The notes: generated by a model not told the origin, from the letters alone. A DNA stretch of 64,000 nt from Tumebacillus algifaecis (GCF_002243515.1 NZ_CP022657.1:1975001-2039000); one strand, 5' to 3'; counted from the first letter of the stretch, positions 31,675 to 40,541 are shown. Program-made: numbers and translations.

Positions 31675-33036
31675 ATGACGATGGAACTCAGTCAGTTGAA
31701 ACAGTACGTGTTTGAAAAAGGGCGCGAGTACGGTTTTTCCGAAATGGAGATTTATTATCAAGCGGACCGCGCTTCCACGGTGCGAATTTTTAAAGGAGAC
31801 ATCGATTCCTTCAACACGATTGAACGAGCGGGCCTGTCGTTTCGCGGCGAATACCAAGGCAAGATGGGTAGCGCGTTCACCGAAAAACTCGATGAAGAAT
31901 CGATTGACCAACTGTTACTGGCGGCACGGGAAAACGCAGAAGTGACGCAAAGCGACGAGATTGCGGAGCTTTATGAAGGTTCTGCGCATTATCAGGAGGT
32001 AGCTAAATTCTCCGAGGAACTGTTTAACACCGATGCATCCACGCTGATCCAAACAGCGCTTGAGATGGAAAAAGCAGGATTGGCAGCCGACCCGCGCATC
32101 GAATTGCTGAACACCTGCGTGCTGGTCAACAGCAACAATGAAATCATGATCGTCAACACAAAAGGTCTTGATTGCCGCTCGGCCAGCACGACGGCCGTCT
32201 GCCAAGTCTCTGCGCTGGCGAAAGCTGACGGTGCAGTGGCGACCGCATACGATTCCGATTTCAGTTCGTCAAGCCTTGCCGATCTGAACGTGAAGATTTT
32301 TGGTGATCGGGTCGGCCGCGACTCGGCCGAGAAACTGGGTGGCCAGACGGTCGATTCGGATGATTATGAGGTCATCTTCCGCAACAATGCGATCGCGACG
32401 CTGTTGCAAACCTACTCGCCGATCTTCTCTGGCTCCAATGCGGAAAAAGGGCTTTCGGTGCTCCAAGGCCGCCTTGGGGAAGCTGTTGCAGGGAGCAACA
32501 TCACGATGGTTGACGACGCGCATCTGCCAGGGGCGCCGGGCAATACGCCCTTCGACTCGGAAGGGGTTGCGACAGGGCGTACGAACGTGATTGATAACGG
32601 GAAGCTGGTCTCCTTCCTGCACAACTTGAAAAGTGCGAAAAAGGCGGGTGTCGCTTCGACTGGTAACGCTTTTAAAGCGGGTTACCGAGGCGATTTGACC
32701 ACGCTACCGAACAACTTGTATATCGAACCGGGCAATCAATCGCTTGACGATTTGATTGCAGGTACGAAGCGAGGGATCATGATCATTGAGTTGCAAGGGT
32801 TGCACTCGGGCACCGATCTGATCTCGGGCGAGTTTTCACTCTCCGCCCTCGGTCACTACATCGAGGACGGTAAAATTGTCCGCCCAGTCAATCTGATCAC
32901 AGTCTCGGGCAACATCCTCCAACTGCTGCAAAACGTGGAAGCCCTCGGCAACGACTTGCGTTTCCAAGGCGTCGGACGCGGGGCCTGCGGCGCACCTTCG
33001 TTGAAGATCAAATCACTTTCCATTTCTGGGAAATAA
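31675..33036 (+). CDS. tldE: Metalloprotease TldE (PmbA)
   Basis: A 453-residue partner of TldD with no zinc-binding HExxxH, as expected. Family marks are YQADRASTVRIFKGDIDSFN near the N-terminus, NTPFDSEGVATGRTNVIDNG, STGNAFKAGYRG and the end segment GRGACGAPSLKIKSLSISG. Its N-terminal domain matches that of TldD in fold. ATG 31675 or 31681 could be used; AAAGGGGA and CGGAG favour different choices. It is followed by a terminator. It completes the active site of TldD in the heterodimer. Confidence 0.92.
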   Translation: MTMELSQLKQYVFEKGREYGFSEMEIYYQADRASTVRIFKGDIDSFNTIERAGLSFRGEYQGKMGSAFTEKLDEESIDQLLLAARENAEVTQSDEIAELYEGSAHYQEVAKFSEELFNTDASTLIQTALEMEKAGLAADPRIELLNTCVLVNSNNEIMIVNTKGLDCRSASTTAVCQVSALAKADGAVATAYDSDFSSSSLADLNVKIFGDRVGRDSAEKLGGQTVDSDDYEVIFRNNAIATLLQTYSPIFSGSNAEKGLSVLQGRLGEAVAGSNITMVDDAHLPGAPGNTPFDSEGVATGRTNVIDNGKLVSFLHNLKSAKKAGVASTGNAFKAGYRGDLTTLPNNLYIEPGNQSLDDLIAGTKRGIMIIELQGLHSGTDLISGEFSLSALGHYIEDGKIVRPVNLITVSGNILQLLQNVEALGNDLRFQGVGRGACGAPSLKIKSLSISGK

Positions 33037-33066
33037 AAAGAACGGACCTCAGGTCCGTTCTTTTTT
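33036..33066. terminator. Bidirectional intrinsic terminator
   Basis: AAAAGAACGGACCT and AGGTCCGTTCTTTTTT pair between tldE and the MFS gene, overlapping the latter's last codons. Confidence 0.88.
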
Positions 33067-34284
33067 CTGTGTTCGTGCATACAAGATGAAGGCGAAAAGC
33101 GGGAGCGCCAGCACAGCAACCATGACGAGTAACAGGTTGCTGAAACTGGTATGGTCGTAGAGCAGTCCACCCAATAACGGACCAAGCATGCGTCCAACAG
33201 TGGCCGCACTGCCGATCAGCCCTTGTAAAAATCCGGCCCTTGATGGCGGAGACAGTTGCGAGACGGCGGCTGGAACGCCCGGCCAGAGCAACATTTCTCC
33301 AAATGTCAGGATCACCATGCCGGCCAGATAGATCGCAAAGTTGTTGGCCGTTAGCAACAGCGAGAAACTGAGGAAAAACAAAGCGATGCCAAGGTACATC
33401 TGAGAGGATAAGGATTTGAAGAACTTTACGGTATAGGAAAGCAAAGGCTGCCCGACGAAAATCAACACACCGTTCAGCGTCCACAGCATGCTGTACATGG
33501 AAAGACTGATGCCATTGGCTTGCATGTGAACTGCAATTGAAGTCTGCCATTGCACATAAACTAACCAAGCGACCAGCAAGCCAACAAATAAGGACATGAC
33601 TGGCAGCCAAGGAATTTTCGGTTCCGTCCGAAGACGGGTAGCTGCCATCTCTTGGGCAGAGGTGCTTTGCCCCACCTGTGCGGCGACCGTGTCAGCAGTC
33701 GCGGGGCGATCATGAATTTTAAAAAGTACAAAAATGGCAAAGATGACAAAAGTGATCGCAGCTGAGAAAAAGGCCAGTTTAAAAGAATAGGATGCGACCA
33801 ATCCACCCGCTGCTGTACCTGCTGCCACGCCGAGGTTATTGGCGACGTAGATGAAGTTAAACGCACGCCGTCCTCCTTCCGGCCATGATTTGGCCGCCAA
33901 GGCGTTCATAGCGGGAAAGACGAGGGAAGCGGATAAACCGTACAAGAACATCACAGCTACATACAGTGGCCACGAGTCAAAAAATCCGATCAAACTCATC
34001 AGGACGGAAGAACTGAACAGTCCGAGCAACAGCACGGGACGTCCGCCGATCTTATCAAACAACGTTCCACCTGTCAGCTGACCGATCGATGCACCTGCCG
34101 AGTGCAATAAGAGTACGATGCCAGCGACGGTGAGCGGACGACCCAATTCGTCGTGAATGTAGATCGAGTTCAACGGCCAGATAAAGGACAACCCAGCCAC
34201 ATTTAAAAACGCACCGAATGCGAGAAACCATAAAATTTTGGGGTAGGTGTTCAGCGCGCCACGAAGGCGGGTCATCATGCCCAT
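33049..34284 (-). CDS. MFS transporter
   Basis: A 411-residue major facilitator with about 12 predicted helices. The loop 2-3 motif appears as GGTLFDKIGGRPVLLLG, and the helix-4 region as YGLSASLVFPAMNALAAKSW. The middle loop is polar (TVAAQVGQSTSAQEMAATR). This looks like a drug- or metabolite-exporter group similar to YfkF/YttB-like proteins; the substrate cannot be assigned. The ATG start at 34284 has TTTGGAGA upstream. Confidence 0.85.
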   Translation of the reverse strand: MGMMTRLRGALNTYPKILWFLAFGAFLNVAGLSFIWPLNSIYIHDELGRPLTVAGIVLLLHSAGASIGQLTGGTLFDKIGGRPVLLLGLFSSSVLMSLIGFFDSWPLYVAVMFLYGLSASLVFPAMNALAAKSWPEGGRRAFNFIYVANNLGVAAGTAAGGLVASYSFKLAFFSAAITFVIFAIFVLFKIHDRPATADTVAAQVGQSTSAQEMAATRLRTEPKIPWLPVMSLFVGLLVAWLVYVQWQTSIAVHMQANGISLSMYSMLWTLNGVLIFVGQPLLSYTVKFFKSLSSQMYLGIALFFLSFSLLLTANNFAIYLAGMVILTFGEMLLWPGVPAAVSQLSPPSRAGFLQGLIGSAATVGRMLGPLLGGLLYDHTSFSNLLLVMVAVLALPLFAFILYARTQKKERT

Positions 34285-34434
34285 GCAAAATCATCTCCAA
34301 ATCTTTCGACTATGACGTGCCTATTCTATCAAACAAGTGTTGAAGCGACAATAGAGATGGATTGTATTCAAGAATCCCAAAATGGGGTGGGATGCACTAT
34401 TCTTTATGAAGCTGTCAGGATGTCTTATACTCGA

Positions 34435-34463
34435 TTGCTCTTGCTTTGACTTTTCTTTATAGT
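34435..34463 (+). promoter_or_regulatory. Likely promoter of the MmgE/PrpD-like gene
   Basis: TTGCTC (34435-34440) and TATAGT (34458-34463) are 17 bases apart, 44 bases before the start codon. Confidence 0.5.
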
Positions 34464-34507
34464 GGAGACAGAATGGACGGTCAGAGCTAACTCAGGAGGG
34501 GAATTGC

Positions 34508-35302
34508 ATGCAAAGGTGGCTGGAGCGGGCACGCGAAGCGGTGTGGCCGATGTGGAGTTATGAAGAGATGATCCAAATCAAATTGCTCTTCCTCGATTAT
34601 TTAGGTAAGTCGTTTGAGATCGGACAATTGGAAGAGAGCGTGCGGCTTGCGGAGCATCTGGAGGCATTCGGCGGTGAGGAGCAAGCGATGTTGTTTGCCA
34701 CTGGAAACATGGTCAGCGCACCGCAAGCGGCGCTGGGAAATGCGGCGATTCATGATGCACCACTGTTGTTTCCGACGGTGCTGGCGGCGATTGAGCTGCA
34801 AAATAAAGGTGGCAAAGAGTTGACTGCAGCGCTTGGCGCAGGGCTGGAAGCTGCGCATCGCTTGGGCGATCATCCGCAAGCGCAATTGCTGGGTGCGTTA
34901 CTTGGAGTCGCCAACGCATTCGAACTGGATGAAGATGGTTGGCAGATTCTGCTCGGTGCCGTATTGAACAACCGAAATTTTAATGCTTCCTCAGGGATGG
35001 CGCGTGCGTTGCTTGCACACGATCTGATCGTCGCAGGGGCGCTGGCACGTGATGAATGGAGCGACATGATGACCGAGAGAGGCGAGGTACCGGTAGAATG
35101 GTTGCAAGCGTTGCAGCTGGAATCTGAGGAGTCAGGTCTGAACAGCTTTCTCAATGCGATCGATCTGAACACAGATGAGATCGTCGCCACGTTCCGCGCA
35201 AGGTCTGCGGGCAAGATTCCCGCTCCACATATTGAATATTATATCGACGCGGTGATGGGGCTGGAGGATATCTGTTGTGTCCCGCTCTTCTATAGAAGGT
35301 AA
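34508..35302 (+). CDS. Short MmgE/PrpD-like protein
   Basis: A 264-residue, mostly helical protein. Residues 50-125 (FGGEEQAMLFATGN, LGNAAIHDAPLLFPTVLAAI, then ELTAALGAGLEAAHRLGD) resemble the N-terminal helical domain of MmgE/PrpD proteins such as 2-methylcitrate dehydratase, but the catalytic C-terminal domain of that roughly 450-residue family is missing and the usual HALDFDD motif is replaced. It may be a decayed or repurposed relative. ATG 34508 follows CAGGAGGGG. No propionate or branched-chain genes are nearby. Enzyme activity should not be assumed. Confidence 0.55.
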   Translation: MQRWLERAREAVWPMWSYEEMIQIKLLFLDYLGKSFEIGQLEESVRLAEHLEAFGGEEQAMLFATGNMVSAPQAALGNAAIHDAPLLFPTVLAAIELQNKGGKELTAALGAGLEAAHRLGDHPQAQLLGALLGVANAFELDEDGWQILLGAVLNNRNFNASSGMARALLAHDLIVAGALARDEWSDMMTERGEVPVEWLQALQLESEESGLNSFLNAIDLNTDEIVATFRARSAGKIPAPHIEYYIDAVMGLEDICCVPLFYRR

Positions 35303-35314
35303 GAGGACGAGCTT

Positions 35315-35473
35315 GTGCTTGATGTGTTCTACGAGGCACTAGGAGTTCAGGGCTTGGAGCACAAGGCTGGAGATATTGGCAGGGGAAATAAGCTGGAGCG
35401 ATCACGTGGCAATAAATGGAAAATTATCGTTTCGGCGTTACTAACTATCGAACAACTACCAGAAGCAGTTTAG
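35315..35473 (+). CDS. Possible small protein, 52 aa
   Basis: A GTG-started ORF (VLDVFYEALGVQGLEHKAGD...) with AAGAGG about eight bases upstream, beginning 12 bases after the MmgE/PrpD-like gene. It ends at TAG 35473. The C-terminal half has a hydrophobic strand (WKIIVSALLTIEQLPEAV). It could be a real small gene or the remnant of a longer one; support is limited to the ribosome site. The rest of the gap (35474-35540) shows nothing. Confidence 0.3.
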   Translation: MLDVFYEALGVQGLEHKAGDIGRGNKLERSRGNKWKIIVSALLTIEQLPEAV

Positions 35474-35540
35474 TTCGAGATGTTGCGACAGGCTCCCTTT
35501 GTTTATGGGCAAAGAGTGCAGATGAAGCGGTGAGCAGAAA

Positions 35541-35572
35541 AAGAGCAGGCTGCTAAAAGAGCCTGCTCTTGT
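35541..35572. terminator. Intrinsic terminator
   Basis: AAGAGCAGGCT and AGCCTGCTCTT pair, with A to the left and T to the right, between convergent genes. Confidence 0.85.
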
Positions 35573-35575
35573 TTG

Positions 35576-36037
35576 TTAGTTTTGCTCAGATTCTGCTGGG
35601 GCGCTGGCTAAGAGGTCTTCAGAAAATCCGTGTTCGCGCATGTTCTCCACCAACTCTGGCACCTTGTCTGTATGGCAGACGATGCTTTTGCTTGGCGAGA
35701 CGCCAATGACGAGCGTGATCTCTTGATAAGTAATCAATGCGAGCACCGCTTCTAAGAACGCTTCGCTAACCCCTACAACGCGCCATTCCGGGTCGGATTC
35801 GCGGATTGCACTTTCACATTCGCGTGCAATCTCTTCGGTTGGAAACAGTGGAACGACCATACCTTGGCGCCCAAAAGAGAGCGTGACACCCGGATAGGCA
35901 AAAATTTCTCCGAGGTTTCGTTCACCTTCAAATTTCATCAGAGTATAAAAAGGTTCGCCTGCCGATCCGAGATTCGGTTGATGTTCCTCCCACAACTTGC
36001 GCATCGAATCGATCTGTTCCTGGGTCATAGTTGTCAT
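35576..36037 (-). CDS. Hypothetical protein, 153 aa
   Basis: A soluble acidic protein with alternating helices and strands (PFYTLMKFEGERNLGEIFAY, TLSFGRQGMVVPLFPTEEIA, LALITYQEITLVIGVSPSKS). The middle segment, in which a predicted value is compared with a file-end strand 'VVPLFPTEEIA', resembles SseB-like folds, but no firm family match is possible by eye. ATG 36037 follows AAGGAGG at ideal spacing. No signal peptide. Confidence 0.7.
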   Translation of the reverse strand: MTTMTQEQIDSMRKLWEEHQPNLGSAGEPFYTLMKFEGERNLGEIFAYPGVTLSFGRQGMVVPLFPTEEIARECESAIRESDPEWRVVGVSEAFLEAVLALITYQEITLVIGVSPSKSIVCHTDKVPELVENMREHGFSEDLLASAPAESEQN

Positions 36038-36209
36038 GATGAACCTCCTTTTCGGAATTTTATATCTTTTGTACTCTTTATTATAGATTATTTTCTATTT
36101 AAAGCAAATGGGTAGGACGCCTGTTTTTGGCGATCTTCGTACAGTGGCCGTTCCGAGTGCTTTTACACGACATAAAATGAAGAAAAGTCGTGCAAAAGAG
36201 GTGTCAGTG

Positions 36210-36317
36210 ATGGAAGTACCCGATTGCTTACGCAAACATCGGCAAAAGATGCAGTGGAGCTTAGGTGTGCTCTGGTCGGTTGGCATGGGTGTCCTGTTTC
36301 TCGTCCACTATCTTTAA
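36210..36317 (+). CDS. Possible small membrane peptide, 35 aa
   Basis: ATG 36210 follows AAAGAGGTG. The product is MEVPDCLRKHRQKMQWSLGV followed by a hydrophobic helix (LWSVGMGVLFLVHYL): a basic head and one membrane span. It lies 54 bases ahead of the endonuclease III gene in the same direction. Support is modest. Confidence 0.4.
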   Translation: MEVPDCLRKHRQKMQWSLGVLWSVGMGVLFLVHYL

Positions 36318-36370
36318 AAAGGAATCGCGGTACTCTTGTCGAAGGAGGAGACCGGGAGGATCGAGCGACG

Positions 36371-37042
36371 ATGAAGAAAGCAGACATACCTATTATGATC
36401 GGGCATCTGAAAGAGCTGTACCCGGATGCTCATTGTGAACTATTGTACAACAATCCATTCGAACTGTTAATTGCGGTGCTACTGTCTGCGCAATGTACGG
36501 ACAAACTGGTCAACCAGGTGACGCCAGGGCTGTTTGCAAAATACCCGAAACCGGAAGACTTTCTGAGCTTGAGCCAAGCGGAGATGGAAGACGAGATCAG
36601 ACGGATCGGGTTGTTTCGCAACAAGGCGAAAAACATTTTGGAAACATGCCGTAGACTGGTTGTAGAACAGGGTGGACAAGTACCTAATGACTACGATTAT
36701 CTAGTTGGGTTACCAGGAGTGGGGCGCAAAACTGCCAATGTGGTACTGAGCACAGCGTTTGGTGTACCGGCCATCGCGGTAGATACTCATGTTGATCGAC
36801 TGTCACACCGCTTGGGTCTGACCAAAGCGACCAGCGTGTTGCAGACGGAGCTTGACCTGATGAAGAAGCTTCCGAAAGCAGAGTGGACGTTCACGCATCA
36901 TGCGCTGATACTACATGGGAGACGTGTGTGCACGGCCAGAAGTCCGAAGTGTGGGCTCTGCTCATTGCAGAGTATCTGTGATTTGCATCAGAAAGAAGCG
37001 AAGAAAGTGGCGAAGCAAACCCGAAAGCAGGCTGAAGCATAG
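36371..37042 (+). CDS. nth: Endonuclease III
   Basis: A 223-residue base-excision repair glycosylase/AP lyase that removes oxidised pyrimidines. The helix-hairpin-helix LPGVGRKTANVVLSTAFG carries the catalytic Lys; VDTHVDRLSHRLGL carries the catalytic Asp. The 4Fe-4S ligands are Cys in CTARSPKCGLCSLQSIC with the normal 6-2-5 spacing. ATG 36371 follows GGGAGG and gives the standard N-terminus; the frame open to 36224 runs through the small peptide gene. The C-terminal tail is Lys-rich. Confidence 0.95.
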   Translation: MKKADIPIMIGHLKELYPDAHCELLYNNPFELLIAVLLSAQCTDKLVNQVTPGLFAKYPKPEDFLSLSQAEMEDEIRRIGLFRNKAKNILETCRRLVVEQGGQVPNDYDYLVGLPGVGRKTANVVLSTAFGVPAIAVDTHVDRLSHRLGLTKATSVLQTELDLMKKLPKAEWTFTHHALILHGRRVCTARSPKCGLCSLQSICDLHQKEAKKVAKQTRKQAEA

Positions 37043-37045
37043 GTC

Positions 37046-37803
37046 TTAGCGGTGTTGTTTCGCCGCTTTTTGTTTTTTCTGGAAGATAAACAGATATTCA
37101 TGTTTGTGTAACGAAAAGGGTAACTTGTAGGCAGGTGTGCGGGAGTCGTAGATGTCTTTTACGGAGAAACCGCGGGAGAGAAAGCGATGGATGAACTGAA
37201 AGCCGAGCGGTATCATGCGGCCGCTTTCTTTGATGTCACCGATGAGCAGCGCGCAGATGCCGTCTGCCTGTAACACGGTGTACAACTCAGCCGCTACCTG
37301 TTCGATCGACAGCAGAAAGTCGCGGGAAGGGAGCAGGGACAGATCGTCCGGATTGTGTGAAGAAAAACGGTACGTGCTGCCGTAGGGTGGCTGGGTGACC
37401 ACAAGATTGACCGATTCTTCAGGGATCAGGGCGCTAAGCTTGCGGGCGTCTCCGCAGAGCAGGGTGGGGGATTCATTCTCTGCGAAGACTTCCATGCGCC
37501 GCAATGCTCGATCGAGCATGTGTTGATTGCAATCGATGCCGATCGCCTTTCGTCCCATCATCAGCGACTCGAACACAGTGCCGCCTGTGCCGACAAAAGC
37601 GTCGAGCACCGTATCGCCAGGACGTGAGAAAGAATTGATTAGAAAACGAACCAAAGTGGGGGAAAAGGAGAGAGCGAAGGCTTCGGCTTCCTCCCGCCCG
37701 GATGGGGGGCATTCCACTCAGGACAGAGCAGATCGAGCTGTGCACCTTGGAAAACCTCATGTGAACGAATGGGGGATTGGTTCAAAATTGCGGGAGTTGC
37801 CAT
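37046..37803 (-). pseudogene. DNA methyltransferase (DNA methylase N4/N6 type), frameshifted near its start
   Basis: The long frame (GTG 37717 to 37046, 223 codons) contains a SAM-binding motif DAFVGTGGTVFESLMMGRKA and catalytic motif TQPPYGS, the layout of beta-class amino-methyltransferases and Trm11-like enzymes. It lacks a ribosome site. In the -1 frame, ATG 37803 has a fine AAAGGAGTGAAGG site and gives MATPAILNQSPIRSHEVFQG... up to the run of six G (37704-37709, C on the coding strand). One extra C there would join the two frames into a coherent 252-residue protein. So the gene is either disrupted, phase-variable at the C run, or affected by a sequencing error. No restriction gene is near. 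Confidence 0.75.
37048..37077 (+). terminator. Intrinsic terminator after nth
   Basis: AGCGGTG and CGCCGCT pair (one G-U) and are followed by TTTTTGTTTTTT. It overlaps the end of the convergent methylase gene. Confidence 0.7.
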
Positions 37804-37948
37804 AAACCTTCACTCCTTTCAAAGTCTCTGTAAGTAGATTGTACTATGAAAGGATTGATTTGACAAGAACGTATGTTCTGTTTTGTTTACGATGCACATT
37901 TTCTATATGATCATAGTTGGATAAGAACGCCAAGAAAGGGGAATTGTT

Positions 37949-38305
37949 ATGAACGTGGTCTTTATTGAAATCGGAATGGGAGTTGACCTGCATGGGCAGG
38001 ACGCTACATCGGCTGCTGTGCGCGCCTGCAAAAATGCGATCGGTACCAACTCGATGCCGGGCATTCGCAACATCCTGCCAGATGGTGACATCAACAACAT
38101 GAAGGTGCGGGTGAAACTCGGTGTTCCCGTTCCGGCCGAGCAAGTGGACATTGAAAAGGTAAAAGCGACATTTCCTTATGGACAGGTTTCGCTGGAGATC
38201 GTACCAGGCGGTTTGATCTGTTCGAGCGGCGTCGTGCTGCCGGACAAGGGAGATGTCAATGACGAAGTGATCGTCGTCAACGCGGCTGTCGAGGTCGGGT
38301 ACTAA
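37949..38305 (+). CDS. Lin0512 family protein
   Basis: A 118-residue small soluble protein matching the Lin0512 family: start MNVVFIEIGMGVDLHGQDAT, then AVRACKNAIGTNSMPGIRNI, MKVRVKLGVPVP and GGLICSSGVVLPDKGD. The family is widespread in bacteria and has no known function; the fold is a small alpha/beta assembly resembling a catalytic ring-forming protein. ATG 37949 follows AAAGGGG. It is divergent from the methylase gene and followed by a hairpin. Confidence 0.8.
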   Translation: MNVVFIEIGMGVDLHGQDATSAAVRACKNAIGTNSMPGIRNILPDGDINNMKVRVKLGVPVPAEQVDIEKVKATFPYGQVSLEIVPGGLICSSGVVLPDKGDVNDEVIVVNAAVEVGY

Positions 38306-38385
38306 CACCCGCGAATCAGCCGTGGATTTTGCTGTGGACAGGTTTTGTTTCTAAAAGGTGGATGAACCTACATAGGTTGAACAAA

Positions 38386-38421
38386 GAAGATCACTCTGCT
38401 ACAGGGTGATCTTCCTTTTTT
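38386..38421 (+). terminator. Intrinsic terminator
   Basis: GAAGATCAC and GTGATCTTC pair around an 11-base loop and a T run follows. Confidence 0.75.
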
Positions 38422-38465
38422 CTCGAGGTTATGATGGAGAATGCAACTATGGAAGGAGTCAGATG

Positions 38466-39173
38466 ATGAACAGGAGTCAGCATTGGTTTTCCGTTTGGCT
38501 TTGCACGATGCTCCTCTGCGTGCTCGCGCTCTCTAGACCGCAGGGCAGCGTCACCGCGCTGGCAACAGGAATGCCCACACTGCATATGGCCGAAACAGAG
38601 CATGCGCTGGTCCTACGCACTGAGCAAGGACAGTTCTCCGTTACGTATTGGAGTGCAAAAGGAATCGGGTATGAAGAACTGCGCGCGGAAAATCAAAAGC
38701 TCAAGGAGCAAAAACGACTCGAGCATAGCCAACAGACCGTGATGAAAAGTCTGCTTGCCTCGCGCTCCATCCATCTTGCCCAATATGCCAAATGGGTCAA
38801 AGCTCAAGAAAGGCTCCGCGTTGCCCACGATGCATTGCGTTTTGTCGGGACCCCTTACGTTTGGGGCGGCACGACACCAGATGGATTTGACTGTTCAGGA
38901 TTCACACAATATGTCTATGCCCAGCATGGCGTGGACGTGCCGCGCAATTCGTATGACCAGTACGATATGGGAAAACAGGTGCAACAGCAGGAGCTCGAAC
39001 CGGGCGATCTCGTCTTTTTCACCACCTATGCACCTGGTCCTTCTCATCTGGGCATCTATGTTGGCGAAGGGAAATTTGTTCATGCGCTCAACAATCACAC
39101 AGGTGTGATCACTTCTATGCTCGACAATGAATATTATAGAAACCGCTTCTTAGGCGCGAAGCGCGTCATCTGA
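38466..39173 (+). CDS. Secreted NlpC/P60 peptidoglycan hydrolase
   Basis: A 235-residue exported protein. An N-terminal hydrophobic segment (FSVWLCTMLLCVLAL) serves as signal peptide; residues 70-115 are a charged helical stretch (ELRAENQKLKEQKRLEHSQQ), probably coiled coil. The C-terminal NlpC/P60 domain has the catalytic Cys in DGFDCSGFTQYVY, His in SHLGIYVG and a third polar residue in FVHALNN. Such enzymes cut peptides of the cell wall, often the gamma-D-Glu-diaminopimelate bond. ATG 38466 is favoured over 38463 on spacing from GGAAGGAG. Confidence 0.9.
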   Translation: MNRSQHWFSVWLCTMLLCVLALSRPQGSVTALATGMPTLHMAETEHALVLRTEQGQFSVTYWSAKGIGYEELRAENQKLKEQKRLEHSQQTVMKSLLASRSIHLAQYAKWVKAQERLRVAHDALRFVGTPYVWGGTTPDGFDCSGFTQYVYAQHGVDVPRNSYDQYDMGKQVQQQELEPGDLVFFTTYAPGPSHLGIYVGEGKFVHALNNHTGVITSMLDNEYYRNRFLGAKRVI

Positions 39174-39262
39174 GCGCGCAGACCGTAGTTAGATTGACAG
39201 GCAGGGAAAAACATGCCACGATTAACACAAATGCCTGAATCATTCATCAGGAGTTGGGGCCG

Positions 39263-40198
39263 ATGAAACTCGTACATAATATGGCAGAACTGATAGGTGA
39301 AACACCGGTGGTCAAGCTGTCTCGTCTCTGTGAAGATGGGATGGCCGATGTGTATGTCAAACTGGAGATGTTCAATCCGAGCCGCAGTGTGAAAGACCGT
39401 GCGGCGTTCAATATGATCGCAGAGGCTGAACAGGCCGGTCTCTTGCGTGAAGGCTCGACGATCATCGAGCCGACGAGCGGCAACACGGGAATTGGACTCG
39501 CGATGGTGGCAGCTGCCAAAGGGTACCGTGCGATCCTGGTCATGCCGGACACGGCCACTAAGGAGCGCATCTCCATTCTCCAGGCATATGGTGCACAAGT
39601 TGTGTTGACACCGGGAGCAGAGCGAATGAGCGGGGCTGTGAACAAGGCAGAGCAGCTCGCAGCGGAGATTCCGAACAGTTTCATCCCGATGCAGTTTGAG
39701 AATCAGGCCAATCCGAATGCACACCGCGGGACGACCGCGCGTGAAATCTATCTACAGATGGATGGAAAGCTCGATGCCTTTGTTGCGACTGCCGGAACGG
39801 GCGGCACGATCACCGGAACGGGCGAAACGCTAAAAGCCATGATTCCAGGGATTAAGATCTATGTGGTGGAACCGGAGTCTTCGGCTGTGTTGTCGGGCGA
39901 ACCGCCGGGCCCGCACAAGATTGTAGGCACGTCCCCTGGCTTTGTACCACCCATTTTAAATCGCAACGTATATGATGAAATTTTTCGTATCTCCTGTCAG
40001 GATGCACAGGAGATCACACGCAATCTGGCGCGACAAGAAGGTATACTCGTCGGCACGTCAGCAGGCGCTGCCGTTCATACCGCGCTTGCGGTAGCTCGGA
40101 GGCTTGGTCCGGGCAAACGGGTGTTGTGCATCGCGCCTGACACGGGAGAGCGTTATCTGTCGAGTGATCTGTTTTGCAAGGTAAAGGAGGAAATGTAA
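39263..40198 (+). CDS. cysK: Cysteine synthase
   Basis: A 311-residue PLP enzyme that makes cysteine from O-acetylserine and sulfide. The PLP lysine lies in NPSRSVKDRAAFNMI, followed by the substrate loop EPTSGNTGIGLAMV and the phosphate loop TGGTITGTGETLK. The C-terminal GTSAGAAVHTAL is also typical. ATG 39263 follows CAGGAG with nine bases spacing; the frame extends to TTG 39254. It is the first of three tightly packed genes with a rhodanese and an SDR, which suggests sulfur handling. Confidence 0.93.
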   Translation: MKLVHNMAELIGETPVVKLSRLCEDGMADVYVKLEMFNPSRSVKDRAAFNMIAEAEQAGLLREGSTIIEPTSGNTGIGLAMVAAAKGYRAILVMPDTATKERISILQAYGAQVVLTPGAERMSGAVNKAEQLAAEIPNSFIPMQFENQANPNAHRGTTAREIYLQMDGKLDAFVATAGTGGTITGTGETLKAMIPGIKIYVVEPESSAVLSGEPPGPHKIVGTSPGFVPPILNRNVYDEIFRISCQDAQEITRNLARQEGILVGTSAGAAVHTALAVARRLGPGKRVLCIAPDTGERYLSSDLFCKVKEEM

Positions 40199-40199
40199 G

Positions 40200-40541
40200 A
40201 TGGCAAAGGAAATTGACGGCATCCGCCAAATGGACGCTGCTGAATTGCAAGAGTTGATCGCCAAGCTCGAGCAAGGCAAGGTCAAGCTGATCGACGTTCG
40301 TGAACCGCACGAGTATACAGCGGGACATATCCCGGGCGTACCGCTGATTCCGATGAACTATATTCCGGGCAAGATGACCGAATTGAACAAAGAGGATGAA
40401 TATGTGTTCATCTGCCGTAGCGGCAATCGCAGCCAGCAAGTGGCTCGTTATCTGAAGATGAACGGGTATGACAAAGTGATCAACTTCTACGGAGGTATGC
40501 TTTCTTGGGCTGGCCCAACGAAGCAAGGGATGGAAGAATAA
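40200..40541 (+). CDS. Rhodanese-like domain protein
   Basis: A 113-residue single rhodanese domain: IDVREPHEYTAGHIPGVPLI and the active-site loop ICRSGNRSQQVARYL with its sulfur-accepting Cys, then INFYGGMLSWAGP. It would carry persulfide sulfur. The N-terminal 20 residues form a helix (MDAAELQELIAKLEQG). ATG 40200 follows AAAGGAGG and is one base after the cysK stop. The pairing with cysteine synthase suggests sulfur transfer. Confidence 0.92.
   Translation: MAKEIDGIRQMDAAELQELIAKLEQGKVKLIDVREPHEYTAGHIPGVPLIPMNYIPGKMTELNKEDEYVFICRSGNRSQQVARYLKMNGYDKVINFYGGMLSWAGPTKQGMEE

Noticed and set aside
37704-37709. Programmed -1 frameshift of the methylase
   Set aside because: There is no slippery heptamer with a downstream structure that I can see; mutation, phase change or error are more likely than programmed shifting.
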